Below, in pieces: positions 1 to 9,182 of a stretch of DNA of 64,000 nt. The first letter of the stretch is position 1. Every line of letters starts with the position of its first letter. The stretch spans positions 16,649 to 80,648 of the forward strand of contig JAUBSN010000034.1 in NCBI GenBank assembly GCA_036704825.1, in the 5' to 3' direction. The DNA comes from Microcoleus sp036704825 (lineage in GTDB: Bacteria > Cyanobacteriota > Cyanobacteriia > Cyanobacteriales > Microcoleaceae). The position numbers and the translations under genes were made by a program. A model generated the notes under the pieces. It was not told where the DNA came from and made no database searches. It saw only the letters and a program-made list of their open reading frames with translations.

Positions 1-1
1 C

Positions 2-1018
2 TATCAGGCTGTGTCGGCGCGAAATTGGAGCGACTCTGAAGTCGAACTGATGCAAGCAGTGGTCGCTCAAATTGCGATCGCGATCGACCACGCCGAACTC
101 TACACCCAAACGCGCACAGCGGCCCGATTGGCTCAAGCTCAAGCTCAACAGCTAGAACAAACTTTACACGAACTCCAACGCACCCAAACTCAATTAATTC
201 AAAGTGAAAAAATGTCTAGTTTGGGCCAGTTAGTAGCAGGTGTCGCCCACGAAATTAACAACCCGGTTAATTTTATCTACGGCAACCTCAGCTACACCAG
301 CGAATACACTCAAAAATTGCTAAAAATGCTGCGACTTTACCAGAAGGAATACCCGCAGCCTAGCGAAAGAATTGTAGATGCCAGGGAAGACTTTGAAATT
401 GATTATCTTATTGAAGATTTACCGAAAATTTTAGCATCGATGAAAGTAGGAGCCGATCGCATCCGCGACATAGTTTTGAGCCTGCGAACTTTTTCAAGAC
501 TTGACGAAGCCGAAAAGAAACAAGTTGACATTCACGAAGGCATTGAAAGTACGCTGCTGATTTTGCAAAACCGCCTGAAACATAAAGCCGATTACCCGAC
601 AATAAATGTGATTAAAGAATACGGTAATTTGCCTTTAGTTGAATGTTATCCCGGTCAGTTAAATCAAGTATTTATGAATTTGTTGAGCAATGCGCTAGAC
701 GCATTGGAAATGGAGATGAAGAAATCCAATACCACCGCCAAAAATCTCGCAATTACGATTCGCACTCAAGTAACCGACAATAACAGCGTTGCCATCTGGA
801 TAGCTGACAGCGGCCCCGGAATGAGCGAAGATGTGCAAAAGCGCTTGTTTGACCCGTTTTTCACTACTAAACCCATTGGCAAAGGAACTGGCTTAGGATT
901 GGCGATCTCGCATTCTATTATAGTAGAAAAACACGGCGGCAAGCTTTCTTGCAATTCTGTAGTGGGAGAAGGTTCCGAATTTGCGATCGAAATTCCTCTG
1001 CGGCAAAAGATGAATTAA
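2..1018 (+). CDS. Sensor histidine kinase, C-terminal part (cut by window start)
   Basis: The reading frame is open to the left edge, so the GTG at 11 is probably internal and the true start lies outside the window. The first ~30 residues look like the end of a GAF domain (AVVAQIAIAIDHAELY). A coiled coil follows, then the HisKA phosphoacceptor box (GVAHEINNP; His codon at 248-250), the N box (NLLSNALDAL), the G1 box (DSGPGM) and the G2 box (GKGTGLGL). It would autophosphorylate on the His and pass the phosphate to a response regulator, but none is encoded nearby. The kinase core closely resembles that of the large kinase at 9723-13235, including the DRIRD..SLR.FSRLDE stretch, so the two are paralogues. 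The family call is sure; the signal sensed cannot be inferred. Confidence 0.9.
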   Translation, partial: YQAVSARNWSDSEVELMQAVVAQIAIAIDHAELYTQTRTAARLAQAQAQQLEQTLHELQRTQTQLIQSEKMSSLGQLVAGVAHEINNPVNFIYGNLSYTSEYTQKLLKMLRLYQKEYPQPSERIVDAREDFEIDYLIEDLPKILASMKVGADRIRDIVLSLRTFSRLDEAEKKQVDIHEGIESTLLILQNRLKHKADYPTINVIKEYGNLPLVECYPGQLNQVFMNLLSNALDALEMEMKKSNTTAKNLAITIRTQVTDNNSVAIWIADSGPGMSEDVQKRLFDPFFTTKPIGKGTGLGLAISHSIIVEKHGGKLSCNSVVGEGSEFAIEIPLRQKMN

Positions 1019-1020
1019 AC

Positions 1021-1345
1021 TTATACTAATTCTCAAAAGTCATGCAACAGTAGCTGTAGGGTGCGCCGCCCTAGAAAAATTATCAAAAAAAGCGACTATC
1101 TCACAGCGACGCACCGATGCATACAGTCTTTCAGGAAACAAACCAAAAACTCATAACTGTTGCAATATTTTGGAGAATTGGTATAATTTCCAAAATATTG
1201 CAACAGTAGCTGTAGGGTGCGTCGCCACCTGCCAATCCTAAAAAAGAGCGACAATCTCCAAGCGACGCACCTTACCTGATAGTTCAGGAAACAAACCAAA
1301 AACTCATAATTGTTGCAAGAGTTTGGAGAATTGGTATTAGCGTGT
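1021..1345. repeat. Tandem ~160-bp intergenic repeat with a long palindrome
   Basis: The stretch between the kinase and the GNAT gene consists of two related ~160-bp units. Each carries CAACAGTAGCTGTAGGGTGC near its start and ACAAACCAAAAACTCATAA near its end. At the junction a perfect 19-bp inverted repeat (1156-1174 against 1189-1207) encloses a 14-nt loop. No ORF is convincing here. It looks like a cyanobacterial dispersed palindromic repeat. The palindrome could form a hairpin in transcripts reading out of the kinase gene. Confidence 0.75.
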
Positions 1346-1456
1346 AATTTTTAGGAATGAAAAATCAATAACTTGCACAATTAAACCCCAGAAGCCTCGA
1401 TCCAAGGTAAACTATTGCTCTATTAGTCACCTTATTTATTTTTCATTCCTTAGTAA

Positions 1457-1951
1457 TTATAGCTTTTTTCTACCTAGAAATTTTACGTAAACCCGATCGC
1501 ACCTTGGCGTCTCCACACCAGTTGTCGGTAGATATCCGCTATTTTCGTACATTTGCACAGCTTCTTTGAGAATGCTGGCAGTTTCAATCCAGATTTCATC
1601 AAAGCCGCGAGCTATAATTTTACTTTCCAATTCTTGCAGTAAAAATTTCCCCAAACCTTGTCCTCTTGCTGCTGGCAAAATATACATTTTGCGAATTTCC
1701 ACAGCATTATTTCCCCGCTCAATTGGATAGTAAGCCGCCGTACCCACTATTTTATCCTGCCGTTCAACTACCCAAAATTCGCCGCCTTGATTGTGATAAT
1801 GTAGTTCTACATCATAGACATCTCGATCTGCCCCGTGAGGTTCGCATTTTAAACCGTATTCTGCTAAAACATCCCTAATTAAATAGAACGCCTCAGCGCG
1901 ATCGCGCGTTTCCCAGGAACGAATTAAAAAATCCAGATGTTGGGTTTTCAT
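1457..1951 (-). CDS. GNAT family N-acetyltransferase
   Basis: This 164-residue protein has the GNAT fold signature: a central strand (KIVGTAAYYPI), then EIRKMYILPAARGQGLGK, whose RGQGLG at residues 96-101 is the acetyl-CoA pyrophosphate loop (motif A). A C-terminal ENSGYLPTTGVETPRCDRVYVK stretch follows, typical of GNAT ends. It transfers an acyl group from acetyl-CoA to an amine. The substrate cannot be told from sequence. It starts at an ATG, is transcribed alone, and is separated by ~90 bp from the miaE-like gene upstream of it. Confidence 0.88.
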   Translation of the reverse strand: MKTQHLDFLIRSWETRDRAEAFYLIRDVLAEYGLKCEPHGADRDVYDVELHYHNQGGEFWVVERQDKIVGTAAYYPIERGNNAVEIRKMYILPAARGQGLGKFLLQELESKIIARGFDEIWIETASILKEAVQMYENSGYLPTTGVETPRCDRVYVKFLGRKKL

Positions 1952-2040
1952 TGTTGTTGCAACGTATATTTTATTTTGACTTTAGCAACTGTAAAATTAC
2001 TGATTTTTTGTGTTTGACAGTTTTTAAGTGCACCTAGGTT

Positions 2041-2625
2041 TTAACTGTGAATTCTCGGTTCGGGATGAAGAATTGCCAGCAGCTCGCTCTCTACTAATGA
2101 TAATTCCTCCAGCCTGTCAATCACAAGAGTGCGATCGAAATAAGTTGTTGCCAAAATCCAATATACCCCGTAATGGCGCGCCTCCGAAGCCATCAAACTG
2201 CGGTAAAACTTAGCTAATTCCGCGTCGGGACAGCGATCGCCCAGCAGCCCCAACCGTTCGTGACTGCGCGCTTCTATCAAACCAGAAACCAACAAAGAAT
2301 CCAAAAGTCTCTCCGGTTCCTGCTTGCGAATTTGGGCGGACAAACCAGCACCGTAGGGAGGTGCAGCCAAAGGGCCTAAAGCAATGCCGCGCTTTTCTAA
2401 GCGCTGGTTGACTTGGTCGAAATGCTCTAATTCTTCGCGGGCGATCGCCGTTAGCATCCTCACCAATTTTTCCCGGGCTGGGTAGCGAAACATTAAATTT
2501 AACGCTACTCCCGCCGCTTTCCGCTCGCAGTGAGAATGGTCTAATAAGATTGCATCCAAATGGGCGATCGCCTGTTGCACCCAAGCTTCCGAAGTCGGCT
2601 GTTTCAAAAACTTAATAGTTGTCAT
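2041..2625 (-). CDS. miaE: tRNA-(ms2io6A)-hydroxylase, MiaE-like diiron protein
   Basis: The 194-residue protein matches the MiaE family, carboxylate-bridged diiron enzymes that hydroxylate the isopentenyl side chain of ms2i6A37 in tRNAs reading UNN codons. Ligand candidates are visible: Glu34 (HCERKA), Glu65 and His68 (EELEH), Glu118 (LIEARS), and Glu148 and His151 (EARH), in the expected two-ExxH arrangement. Length fits the family. It is a single gene with its ATG at 2625 and a 7-bp tandem repeat immediately upstream. The symbol rests on family resemblance; cyanobacterial members have seldom been tested biochemically. Confidence 0.85.
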   Translation of the reverse strand: MTTIKFLKQPTSEAWVQQAIAHLDAILLDHSHCERKAAGVALNLMFRYPAREKLVRMLTAIAREELEHFDQVNQRLEKRGIALGPLAAPPYGAGLSAQIRKQEPERLLDSLLVSGLIEARSHERLGLLGDRCPDAELAKFYRSLMASEARHYGVYWILATTYFDRTLVIDRLEELSLVESELLAILHPEPRIHS

Positions 2626-2666
2626 TAGTCAGTAGTCAGTAGTCAGTAGTCAGTAGTCAGTAGTCA
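2626..2666. repeat. Short tandem repeat (TAGTCAG)n
   Basis: About 5.9 copies of the heptamer TAGTCAG sit directly before the miaE-like start codon. Related heptamer repeats occur at 13226-13262 and, inverted, at 30060-30100. This is the STRR type of microsatellite common in filamentous cyanobacteria. It lies where the promoter or leader should be, so length changes could alter expression (inference). Confidence 0.9.
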
Positions 2667-2740
2667 TTGTAAGGTGCGTCAGGATTGAATCTTTTATCAC
2701 ATTGCTGATTGTTTCGCCTGACGCACCCTACTACTTCTTC
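2667..2740. repeat. Palindromic repeat of the GGTGCGTC type
   Basis: AAGGTGCGTCAGG and CCTGACGCACCCTAC face each other around a ~40-bp centre. Related GGGTGCG(T/C) palindromes occur at 1055-1270 and as a 10-bp hairpin at 48179-48206. It is a dispersed intergenic repeat with no coding content. Confidence 0.6.
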
Positions 2741-2787
2741 TTCCCATGTAATGTGTATTTGCACCTTACTTAGTCAGCAATAATTAG

Positions 2788-4968
2788 TCATCCTATTTTA
2801 CACAATTTTTCAAACACCCCATACATATCACCAGCAAACTTTTTCGGATTCCACAGCGGCGACAAATTGGCTGGATCTTTAGATTTCACCAACTGTGCTT
2901 TAATTGCATTTCTCAGTTCACGATCTTGACCCAGTTTTACACCCAAATCCACATATTCCGACCAAGACAAAGCCACACCAGTTTCCATCCCCAAAGCTTG
3001 GAAAAACGAATAACCCATTCTCGACAAAAATTGCTCTCCTGTGCGAGTCACCACCGGCAAATTAAACCACAAAGCCTCTAAAGTTTGAGTTCGTCCGTTG
3101 TAAGGATAAGAATCTAACAACACATCTGCCAGCAAATAGATAATTCTGTGTTCTTCCTCAGTAGCAAACCTCGGCAAAAACTTAATTCGGTGCTTGCTCA
3201 CTTTCTCAGCTTCGCAAGCTTGGTGATATGCAGCCTCAAACACCGCAGCATCGCCTAAAGCTTTGTGAATTAAAATACTGTTGGGTACTTGTTTGAGAAT
3301 CGCAACTTGTGCTTTTACCAACTGGCTGTTGAATTTTCTTCCGGAAGCGACGCACAGGTAAACTATCTGATCCAAACCGATCCGATTCGACCTTCTCAAT
3401 GCAACGGGATCGACTCCATATCTCTGAAACCCTGACACGGCTACAAAGGAATCTGGCATCCTAATTAGCTGCTCGTCATAATATTTTTCCCGCCCGGCTG
3501 GGTGCGAGTGCCAGTCTGTAAGAAAGTAATTTTCTGGGGATATGTAAGGGGCATCAAATCCGAGCCAAGAAATACAGACTGGTGCGGGTTTTTGGTAGAG
3601 AATGTCAGCGTGAACTGGTACGCTGAGAGAATCTAAATCAACTAAAACGTCCAATTCATCTTGCTGAATTTTGTCGATAATTTCGCCAGCATTGGCAAGT
3701 CCGTTCGGGTAGGTTGTCGGAAAAGTCATTTTGCCAAAACTTTCAAAGTGCTGAGTGCGATCGTCAGCAATAATTCTTTCCGAAGCGTACAAATACACAT
3801 TGGGTGTGATGTCGGACAATTCGCGAATGATGTCAGCGCTGCACCAACCTACAGAATGGCGGCTAAAGTGATTGGATAAAAAGCCGATTTTTAACTTGCT
3901 CGATGGAGCACTTGGTTTGAAACTGTAATTTGCGGGTTGAGAAAAACTATGTTTAATACATTGGTCGATATACTTTTGGGCAATTAATCTGTAAAGTTTT
4001 GAGTTGTCTGCCAAGTCATCTCGCAAATAGGGCGTGCTGAATAACAAGTTTGCATAAAGCGATTTAATTTCCACCGGGCTAGCGGTTTCTAAGTTTTGCT
4101 GCAAGTATGACTCTAGCTCTAAAAATCGATCGCCCGCAATTTGATTTAATCCCGACACTTGATAGGTGCTGATGAAGTAAATCGCGGTCATGATTCGATC
4201 GGTTTCGGCACACATTTGGCTGTATTGGTGCACGGCTTGCCGCGCGGCAGCTAAATCGCTAGTATCTCTGAGGATGTCGCACAAATGTTGGTGGGCACAA
4301 ATAAAATCGGGTTTAATTTCTAGGGCTTTTTGAAGGTTGGGTATTGCGTCTTTAAATTTGCCTTGGTGGCGCAAAACTCGGCCAATTTGACAGTATGCTT
4401 CGGCTAAATCGGGTTTGAATGCGATCGCCTGCTGCCATGCAGCCACCGCCTCATCTAACTTCCCCTGCCGCGCTAATTTATCTCCTAAATTTAAGTGAAA
4501 ATCTACCTCAGCCAGATGGGGATTGAGTTCGAGAGCTTTTTGCTCGTATGCTAACGCTGCATCCTGCTGCCCCTGCTGTTTCAGTGCCCCTGCCAAATTC
4601 CAGTAAGCAGCAGCCAAATTCGGTTTAAGTTCGATCGCCTTTTGGTAATTGACAACCGCCTCCACCAAACGCCCTTGTTTGTACAGCATACTGCCCAAAT
4701 TAGCATAAGCCTCAGCAAAATCGGGATTCAGAGCGATCGCCTCAGAATAAAACCGCATCGCTTCATCAATTTGGCCGCTTGCTTGCTGCACATTGCCCAT
4801 TGTCACGTAAGCCGCCGCCCAATCCGGTTGCAGTTCCAGAGCTCGGCGACAAGCAGCGACGGCTGCTGCTAAATTGCCTTGAGAGTAATAGGTTTCTGCT
4901 GCGACTGTCAGCGATGCAGCATCTTCAAATTGGGGTGTTTCGGATTGGTTGCGAAAATCGGAATTCAT
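2788..4968 (-). CDS. TPR-repeat glycosyltransferase, SPINDLY / GT41 (O-GlcNAc transferase-like) family
   Basis: The N-terminal part holds about seven tetratricopeptide repeats with regular 34-residue spacing (WAAAYVTMGN, FAEAYANLGS, LAAAYWNLAG, LAEAYCQIGR). The C-terminal ~350 residues carry the SPINDLY/OGT catalytic signature: LKIGFLSNHFSRHSVG, DVLVDLDSLSV, PVCISWLGF, FNSQLVKAQVAILKQVP, and the sugar-nucleotide region DVLLDSYPYNGRTQTLEALW. Bacterial members transfer a sugar from a nucleotide donor to protein or glycan acceptors; the acceptor is unknown. The frame is open 44 codons further upstream, but the ATG at 4968 begins a leader typical of the family and avoids overlap with the divergent gene at 5068. 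Confidence 0.88.
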   Translation of the reverse strand: MNSDFRNQSETPQFEDAASLTVAAETYYSQGNLAAAVAACRRALELQPDWAAAYVTMGNVQQASGQIDEAMRFYSEAIALNPDFAEAYANLGSMLYKQGRLVEAVVNYQKAIELKPNLAAAYWNLAGALKQQGQQDAALAYEQKALELNPHLAEVDFHLNLGDKLARQGKLDEAVAAWQQAIAFKPDLAEAYCQIGRVLRHQGKFKDAIPNLQKALEIKPDFICAHQHLCDILRDTSDLAAARQAVHQYSQMCAETDRIMTAIYFISTYQVSGLNQIAGDRFLELESYLQQNLETASPVEIKSLYANLLFSTPYLRDDLADNSKLYRLIAQKYIDQCIKHSFSQPANYSFKPSAPSSKLKIGFLSNHFSRHSVGWCSADIIRELSDITPNVYLYASERIIADDRTQHFESFGKMTFPTTYPNGLANAGEIIDKIQQDELDVLVDLDSLSVPVHADILYQKPAPVCISWLGFDAPYISPENYFLTDWHSHPAGREKYYDEQLIRMPDSFVAVSGFQRYGVDPVALRRSNRIGLDQIVYLCVASGRKFNSQLVKAQVAILKQVPNSILIHKALGDAAVFEAAYHQACEAEKVSKHRIKFLPRFATEEEHRIIYLLADVLLDSYPYNGRTQTLEALWFNLPVVTRTGEQFLSRMGYSFFQALGMETGVALSWSEYVDLGVKLGQDRELRNAIKAQLVKSKDPANLSPLWNPKKFAGDMYGVFEKLCKIG

Positions 4969-5067
4969 TTGGCGGCCTATCTGTGCTATTAAATTAAAGG
5001 TTGAATCTATATTATTTTGCAGAGTAGCAGTTTTAGCGGAATTACGGGCGATCGTCACAGAGAATTT

Positions 5068-5736
5068 ATGAGCGACAAGCAAGCGACACAGCGCAAACAT
5101 AACATCAAGTGGAAACCAAACCTCCTGCTGGGGATACTCTTGTTAACCTTAGCAATTCCCTTACCCTTTGCCCAAAAGACTTTTGCACAGCAGCAGCAGA
5201 CAGCCAGCTTTCGGCAGAAATTATTTCAAACTGCTCTTTATTTCACCCTATATTTTGAGGGCGGATTCAGCAATCACCCTGCCGATAAGGGCGGCAGAAC
5301 TTATCGGGGCGTCTTGCAAACGGAATACAACGCCTACCGCTACAGTCGCGGGCTTCCGCCTCTCGACGTGACGCAGATGTCGGAAGCAGAGCTCTTAGAA
5401 ATTTATCAACATTACTGGGATTCTAGTCTTTCGGGCACGATGCAGCCAGCTTTGGCGATCGTCATGTTTGACACCGCCGTTAATTTCGGTATTAATAACT
5501 CAATTACCTTTCTTCAGCAAGCGTTAGGATTGCCGCAAACGGGAGTTTTTGATGCCCGCACCAAGGAAGCGCTAAAAGGGGCAAATAACAGAAATACCGC
5601 GCTGCAAATGATTAATGAACGAATTATTTACCGCTACAAAAGGGTGCAAGAAGATCCGACTCAGATGGCTTTTTTCCGGGGTTGGCTGAGCCGAGATTAC
5701 AGTTTGTGGGGCTATGTGAACAAGATTAAAAATTAA
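5068..5736 (+). CDS. Exported GH108-type muramidase-like protein
   Basis: From the ATG at 5068 the product has a basic N-terminus and a signal peptide (LLLGILLLTLAIPLPFAQKTFA). A glycosyl hydrolase 108 domain follows, with the diagnostic EGGFSNHPADKGGRTYRG motif; its Glu is the presumed catalytic residue. The second half (AIVMFDTAVNFG...FLQQALGLPQTGVFDARTKEAL) matches the peptidoglycan-binding part found in ZliS/secretion-activator-like proteins. It probably cleaves or binds peptidoglycan in the periplasm. A TTG start at 5017 is possible but would precede an unlikely leader. It is divergent from the SPINDLY gene. Confidence 0.85.
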   Translation: MSDKQATQRKHNIKWKPNLLLGILLLTLAIPLPFAQKTFAQQQQTASFRQKLFQTALYFTLYFEGGFSNHPADKGGRTYRGVLQTEYNAYRYSRGLPPLDVTQMSEAELLEIYQHYWDSSLSGTMQPALAIVMFDTAVNFGINNSITFLQQALGLPQTGVFDARTKEALKGANNRNTALQMINERIIYRYKRVQEDPTQMAFFRGWLSRDYSLWGYVNKIKN

Positions 5737-5776
5737 GCAGCGCTGATTCATTTTCTCAAAGCTGCAGTAGTCCCGC

Positions 5777-5798
5777 GACAGGGGTGTAAACCCCTGTC
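5777..5798. terminator. Small palindrome between convergent genes
   Basis: GACAGGGG and CCCCTGTC form an 8-bp stem with a 6-nt loop between the GH108 gene and the convergent subtilase gene. There is no clear T-run, so it could equally be a dispersed repeat. It resembles the arms of the palindromic element at 15571 and 17605. Confidence 0.4.
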
Positions 5799-5816
5799 TC
5801 ATTCACCCGATCGATG

Positions 5817-7535
5817 CTATACAGTAACCCCATTTCGATTAGCTGTTGTCGTCAAAATGGACTCAACTTGAGCTGGAGTTAAAGTCGGATTGGCACTCAA
5901 AACTAAAGCCGCTACACCCGCTACCTGTGGCGTTGCCATAGATGTGCCAGTTAGGGTGTCATAGGTGCTATAGGGAGTTGTAGAATAGATGTCTACTCCC
6001 GGAGCAACTATGTAATCCAAAGCTGTGGAACCCGCACGGTTTGAGGTGTCAGGCATCCTGCCGTTTATATCAATACTGCCCACGGCAATTCCCAAGCTAT
6101 CGGCATTACGAGCTGGATAATCTGGTTGGTCAACACCCGAGTTTCCGGCTGCCATAACCACAACAGAGCCTTTGTTATTTGCATACTGAATTGCGTTATT
6201 TACTGCGTTGGAAGGGACAAACTCATTTCCCAAGCTGAGGTTAATTACATTTGCTCCATTATCAGCAGCATAGCGGATTCCAGCAGCAACATTATTCGGC
6301 TGGCCGCTACCAAAGGCTGGCAACACTCTGACAGGCATAATCTTAGCATTGGGCGCAACTCCTGTGATGCCAAAATCATTTCCTTGGGCGGCGATCGCAC
6401 CTGCTATGTGAGTCCCGTGACCGTAGAAATCCCAATCCATTGGGTTGTTGTCGCCCGACACAAAATCCCAACCCCGAATATCATCAATATATCCGTTGCG
6501 ATCGTCATCAATGCCGTTTCCAGCAATTTCACCAGTGTTCCGCCAAATATTGCCCTCTAAATCGGGATGGGTGTAGTCAACACCACTATCCACGACAGCC
6601 ACAACAATTCCATTTCCTGTAATGTTTTGATTCCAAACTTCCGGTGCATTTATGACATCTAGCGCCCAATTATTCCCGGCTAAATCGGGAATATCGGGGA
6701 AGAGAGTTGAGCGGTTCAGGGCGCTGGAAACTGCTGCATTTGCATTCACCAAACCGTAGCCATAATTACTATTAAAAGAGCCGCTAGGTGTGGGAATATT
6801 TAGTTCAGGAATAGAGGTGGCAGAAAGAGTCAGGTTGTAATTGGTAGAGTTGTCTAAAAAGCTATAGACTCGGACATAGTATGTCCCTGGAGCCAGATTG
6901 GGTACATCGATCACATCTGGGACTGTGCCACTCTCAAGAGAGAAGTCAACAAGTTCACCAAAATCAACTACACCGTTGCTGTTTCTATCTTGAATTAGGT
7001 CTACGTCAGCATCCGCTCTCAAACCGTCTAGACGCAGGCTAAAATTGCTTTTAGTATTGAGATCGAATCGGTAGAAATTTTCCCGATCGCCTCTGCCCAC
7101 AAAATCAGTTAAGCTGATGCTACCATTTTCAACACCAACAAGATTGCGAGCTGTCGAAATAGAGTTACCTGGATCGGCGAAATTCAACTGGGAAGCAGAT
7201 ATCGTTCCTGTTAGCGGATCTGCGTTTACACTCGCGGATTCAGACTGCGGTTGGAGTTGAGCATCGGCGATATCGCCACTAACTCGATCGCTCCCAGGGA
7301 AACTGAAGCCAGCGCCTGCATTAGCTACAATAAAATCTGCTATCTGTGTCTGTTGGTCGGTGCTGGATGCTGCGGGATTAGTCAAGCTAGATTCAGCACT
7401 ATAACCAGGAATATTTAATGGCTCGATCGCTCCGCTGAGCAAGTCGCTGTTAACCGGAAATATTGATGTGGCGAGATTGTTTGGCTGTTGATTGAAATAA
7501 AGGCGATCGTTAGGATTGGTTGTGATGTCTGACAT
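5817..7535 (-). CDS. S8 family serine peptidase (subtilase) with N-terminal PPC domain
   Basis: The 572-residue protein has the full subtilisin triad: Asp316 in VVAVVDSGVDYTHPDL, His373 in GHGTHIAGAIAA and Ser532 in GTSMATPQVAGVAALV. Residues ~125-240 form a PPC-like beta-sandwich (ENFYRFDLNTKSNFSLRL, GTYYVRVYSFLDNSTNYNLTL). There is no classical signal peptide, and the first ~120 residues are low in charge and rich in Asn/Ser, as in many cyanobacterial exported proteases. It probably degrades proteins outside the cytoplasm. The chain ends about 25 residues after the Ser motif region, with no C-terminal extra domain. PPC domains recur in proteins encoded at 28555-30756. Confidence 0.93.
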   Translation of the reverse strand: MSDITTNPNDRLYFNQQPNNLATSIFPVNSDLLSGAIEPLNIPGYSAESSLTNPAASSTDQQTQIADFIVANAGAGFSFPGSDRVSGDIADAQLQPQSESASVNADPLTGTISASQLNFADPGNSISTARNLVGVENGSISLTDFVGRGDRENFYRFDLNTKSNFSLRLDGLRADADVDLIQDRNSNGVVDFGELVDFSLESGTVPDVIDVPNLAPGTYYVRVYSFLDNSTNYNLTLSATSIPELNIPTPSGSFNSNYGYGLVNANAAVSSALNRSTLFPDIPDLAGNNWALDVINAPEVWNQNITGNGIVVAVVDSGVDYTHPDLEGNIWRNTGEIAGNGIDDDRNGYIDDIRGWDFVSGDNNPMDWDFYGHGTHIAGAIAAQGNDFGITGVAPNAKIMPVRVLPAFGSGQPNNVAAGIRYAADNGANVINLSLGNEFVPSNAVNNAIQYANNKGSVVVMAAGNSGVDQPDYPARNADSLGIAVGSIDINGRMPDTSNRAGSTALDYIVAPGVDIYSTTPYSTYDTLTGTSMATPQVAGVAALVLSANPTLTPAQVESILTTTANRNGVTV

Positions 7536-8015
7536 AAGTTAAAAAATTTGTAAATTTCCAGAAAGGTGACTTTATTTCTAGTAAGGATTTTAGTCCTTAA
7601 TCTCAATTGAATAAGACTCTGCACCCTCACTACAAACCTATGATAAATAATGAAAATTCCTGAACGGATATGCTGCAGCTTGGAAGTTGAGCAGGCGTTA
7701 GATATTCCACGAATCCTAAGATAGCGTTGGGATTCCTGGCGTTGCATTGGCTATCGACCAAGTAACACTTTCAGATGTATTGTCCCCAATTAAGAGGGCG
7801 GTTATAACGGCTATATTTTTAAAAGCATTATATATCTACTCCCTGATTGAAACTTGGATTTTTTATACTAACCCAAACTTCTGATAAAGTCACTTCATAA
7901 AATTCATAACTTAAAGTCATAAAAGTCATATTTGTAAAAAAATATTTCAATAAGCAGACAAACTAGAAAATTTTAGATAAATCATATATAACAACATAAG
8001 TCGAGGGCTCTCAAA
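7536..8015. other. Intergenic region, no gene seen
   Basis: This AT-rich stretch lies between divergent genes (the subtilase on minus, the HTH-kinase on plus) and must hold both promoters. I see no convincing small gene, RNA or strong repeat. Confidence 0.6.
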
Positions 8016-9182
8016 ATGCGTGCCTCATGTACAACTAACTTACAATATGAAGCTATGACGGTAGAAGAAGCAATAATTATTTTAGACAATCTCGTATACG
8101 AACAAACGGAAAAACACCTGAGTCGGTTGCAACAGTCGATAATTCGAGGCGTTGTAGAAGGTTTGACGTACCAAGAAATTCAGCAAAACGATCCGATCGC
8201 CCGCGGGTACACAGTGGGCTATCTGGGGCGTTATGTCGGCTACAACTTGTGGAAAGACCTCACCAAGGTACTGAAGCAAGCAGAAATTATTGGGCAAGAA
8301 GAAAGAGTAGTCGGAGCAAATCTTTGGGACTGCATCATGAGAGCTGTACAAAAAGGCACACAACCACCTAATTCTCGCGATCCGATATTGCAAAAGCTGC
8401 TGCGGATGCGTTACCGAATCAGAGAACATTTGGTGAACACGGAGTACAGCGATACCTATCTGGCTGAAGATGAAAATTTGCCCGATCGACCTTTTTGCCT
8501 TGTCAAGCGCCTGAAAAGCCAGTCAGAAAGAACCAGCCAGTTATTCGAGCGAGAAACGCGGGTTTTATATAGATTGGGCCAACACGATCGGATACCAGAA
8601 TTGTTAGCTCGCTTTGAAGAAGATGGATATTTTTATTTAGTAAATCAATTCATCGAAGGGCAACCCTTGTATCAAGAACTAATCGAAGGTAAACCCTGGG
8701 AAGAACATCAGGTTATCGCTTTATTGAAAGATATCTTGGAAGTGCTTGTTTTTGTTCACAAACAAGACGTAATTCACCGCGACGTTCACCCTCAAAACTT
8801 AATCAGGCGGACATCAGATGGCAAGATTGTATTAATTGACTTTGGGGCAGTTAAAGAAATCAACACTTCACAAAACACCACCGGTCAAACGAAATCGCGC
8901 GGCGGCACTCAGCAAGACTACATTCCCCCCGAACAAGCCATCGGTTCGCCGAAATTTTGCAGCGACATTTATGCTGTCGGGATCATCGGGATTCAAGCCT
9001 TGACAGGAATGCGCCCGAAACAACTCAGAGTTGATAATTTAGGAAATCTCATCTGGCAGAAAAATGCAACTGTCACTCCAGAGTTGGCTCGCGTTTTAGA
9101 CCAGATGGTGCTGTACGCTTTCCCCCAGCGTTACCCCTCAGCAACCGAAGCTTTGGAAGCACTTCAAAACTTCGGTTGCTGA
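8016..9182 (+). CDS. HTH domain-serine/threonine protein kinase
   Basis: Residues ~14-85 (MTVEEAIIILDNL...LTYQEI...YLGRYVGYNLWKDL) resemble the helix-turn-helix domain at the start of cyanobacterial vWA-MoxR-associated conflict and signalling proteins. The C-terminal half is a Hanks-type kinase: a candidate ATP-binding Lys in FCLVKRLK, the catalytic loop HRDVHPQN (Asp256), the metal-binding DFG (Asp275), and the activation-segment end PPEQA. The glycine-rich loop is poor (EYSDTYLA). It should phosphorylate proteins on Ser/Thr, and the HTH part may recruit DNA or partners. The ATG at 8016 has GAGGG upstream; an ATG at 8055 begins exactly at the HTH domain and is the alternative start. Confidence 0.85.
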   Translation: MRASCTTNLQYEAMTVEEAIIILDNLVYEQTEKHLSRLQQSIIRGVVEGLTYQEIQQNDPIARGYTVGYLGRYVGYNLWKDLTKVLKQAEIIGQEERVVGANLWDCIMRAVQKGTQPPNSRDPILQKLLRMRYRIREHLVNTEYSDTYLAEDENLPDRPFCLVKRLKSQSERTSQLFERETRVLYRLGQHDRIPELLARFEEDGYFYLVNQFIEGQPLYQELIEGKPWEEHQVIALLKDILEVLVFVHKQDVIHRDVHPQNLIRRTSDGKIVLIDFGAVKEINTSQNTTGQTKSRGGTQQDYIPPEQAIGSPKFCSDIYAVGIIGIQALTGMRPKQLRVDNLGNLIWQKNATVTPELARVLDQMVLYAFPQRYPSATEALEALQNFGC

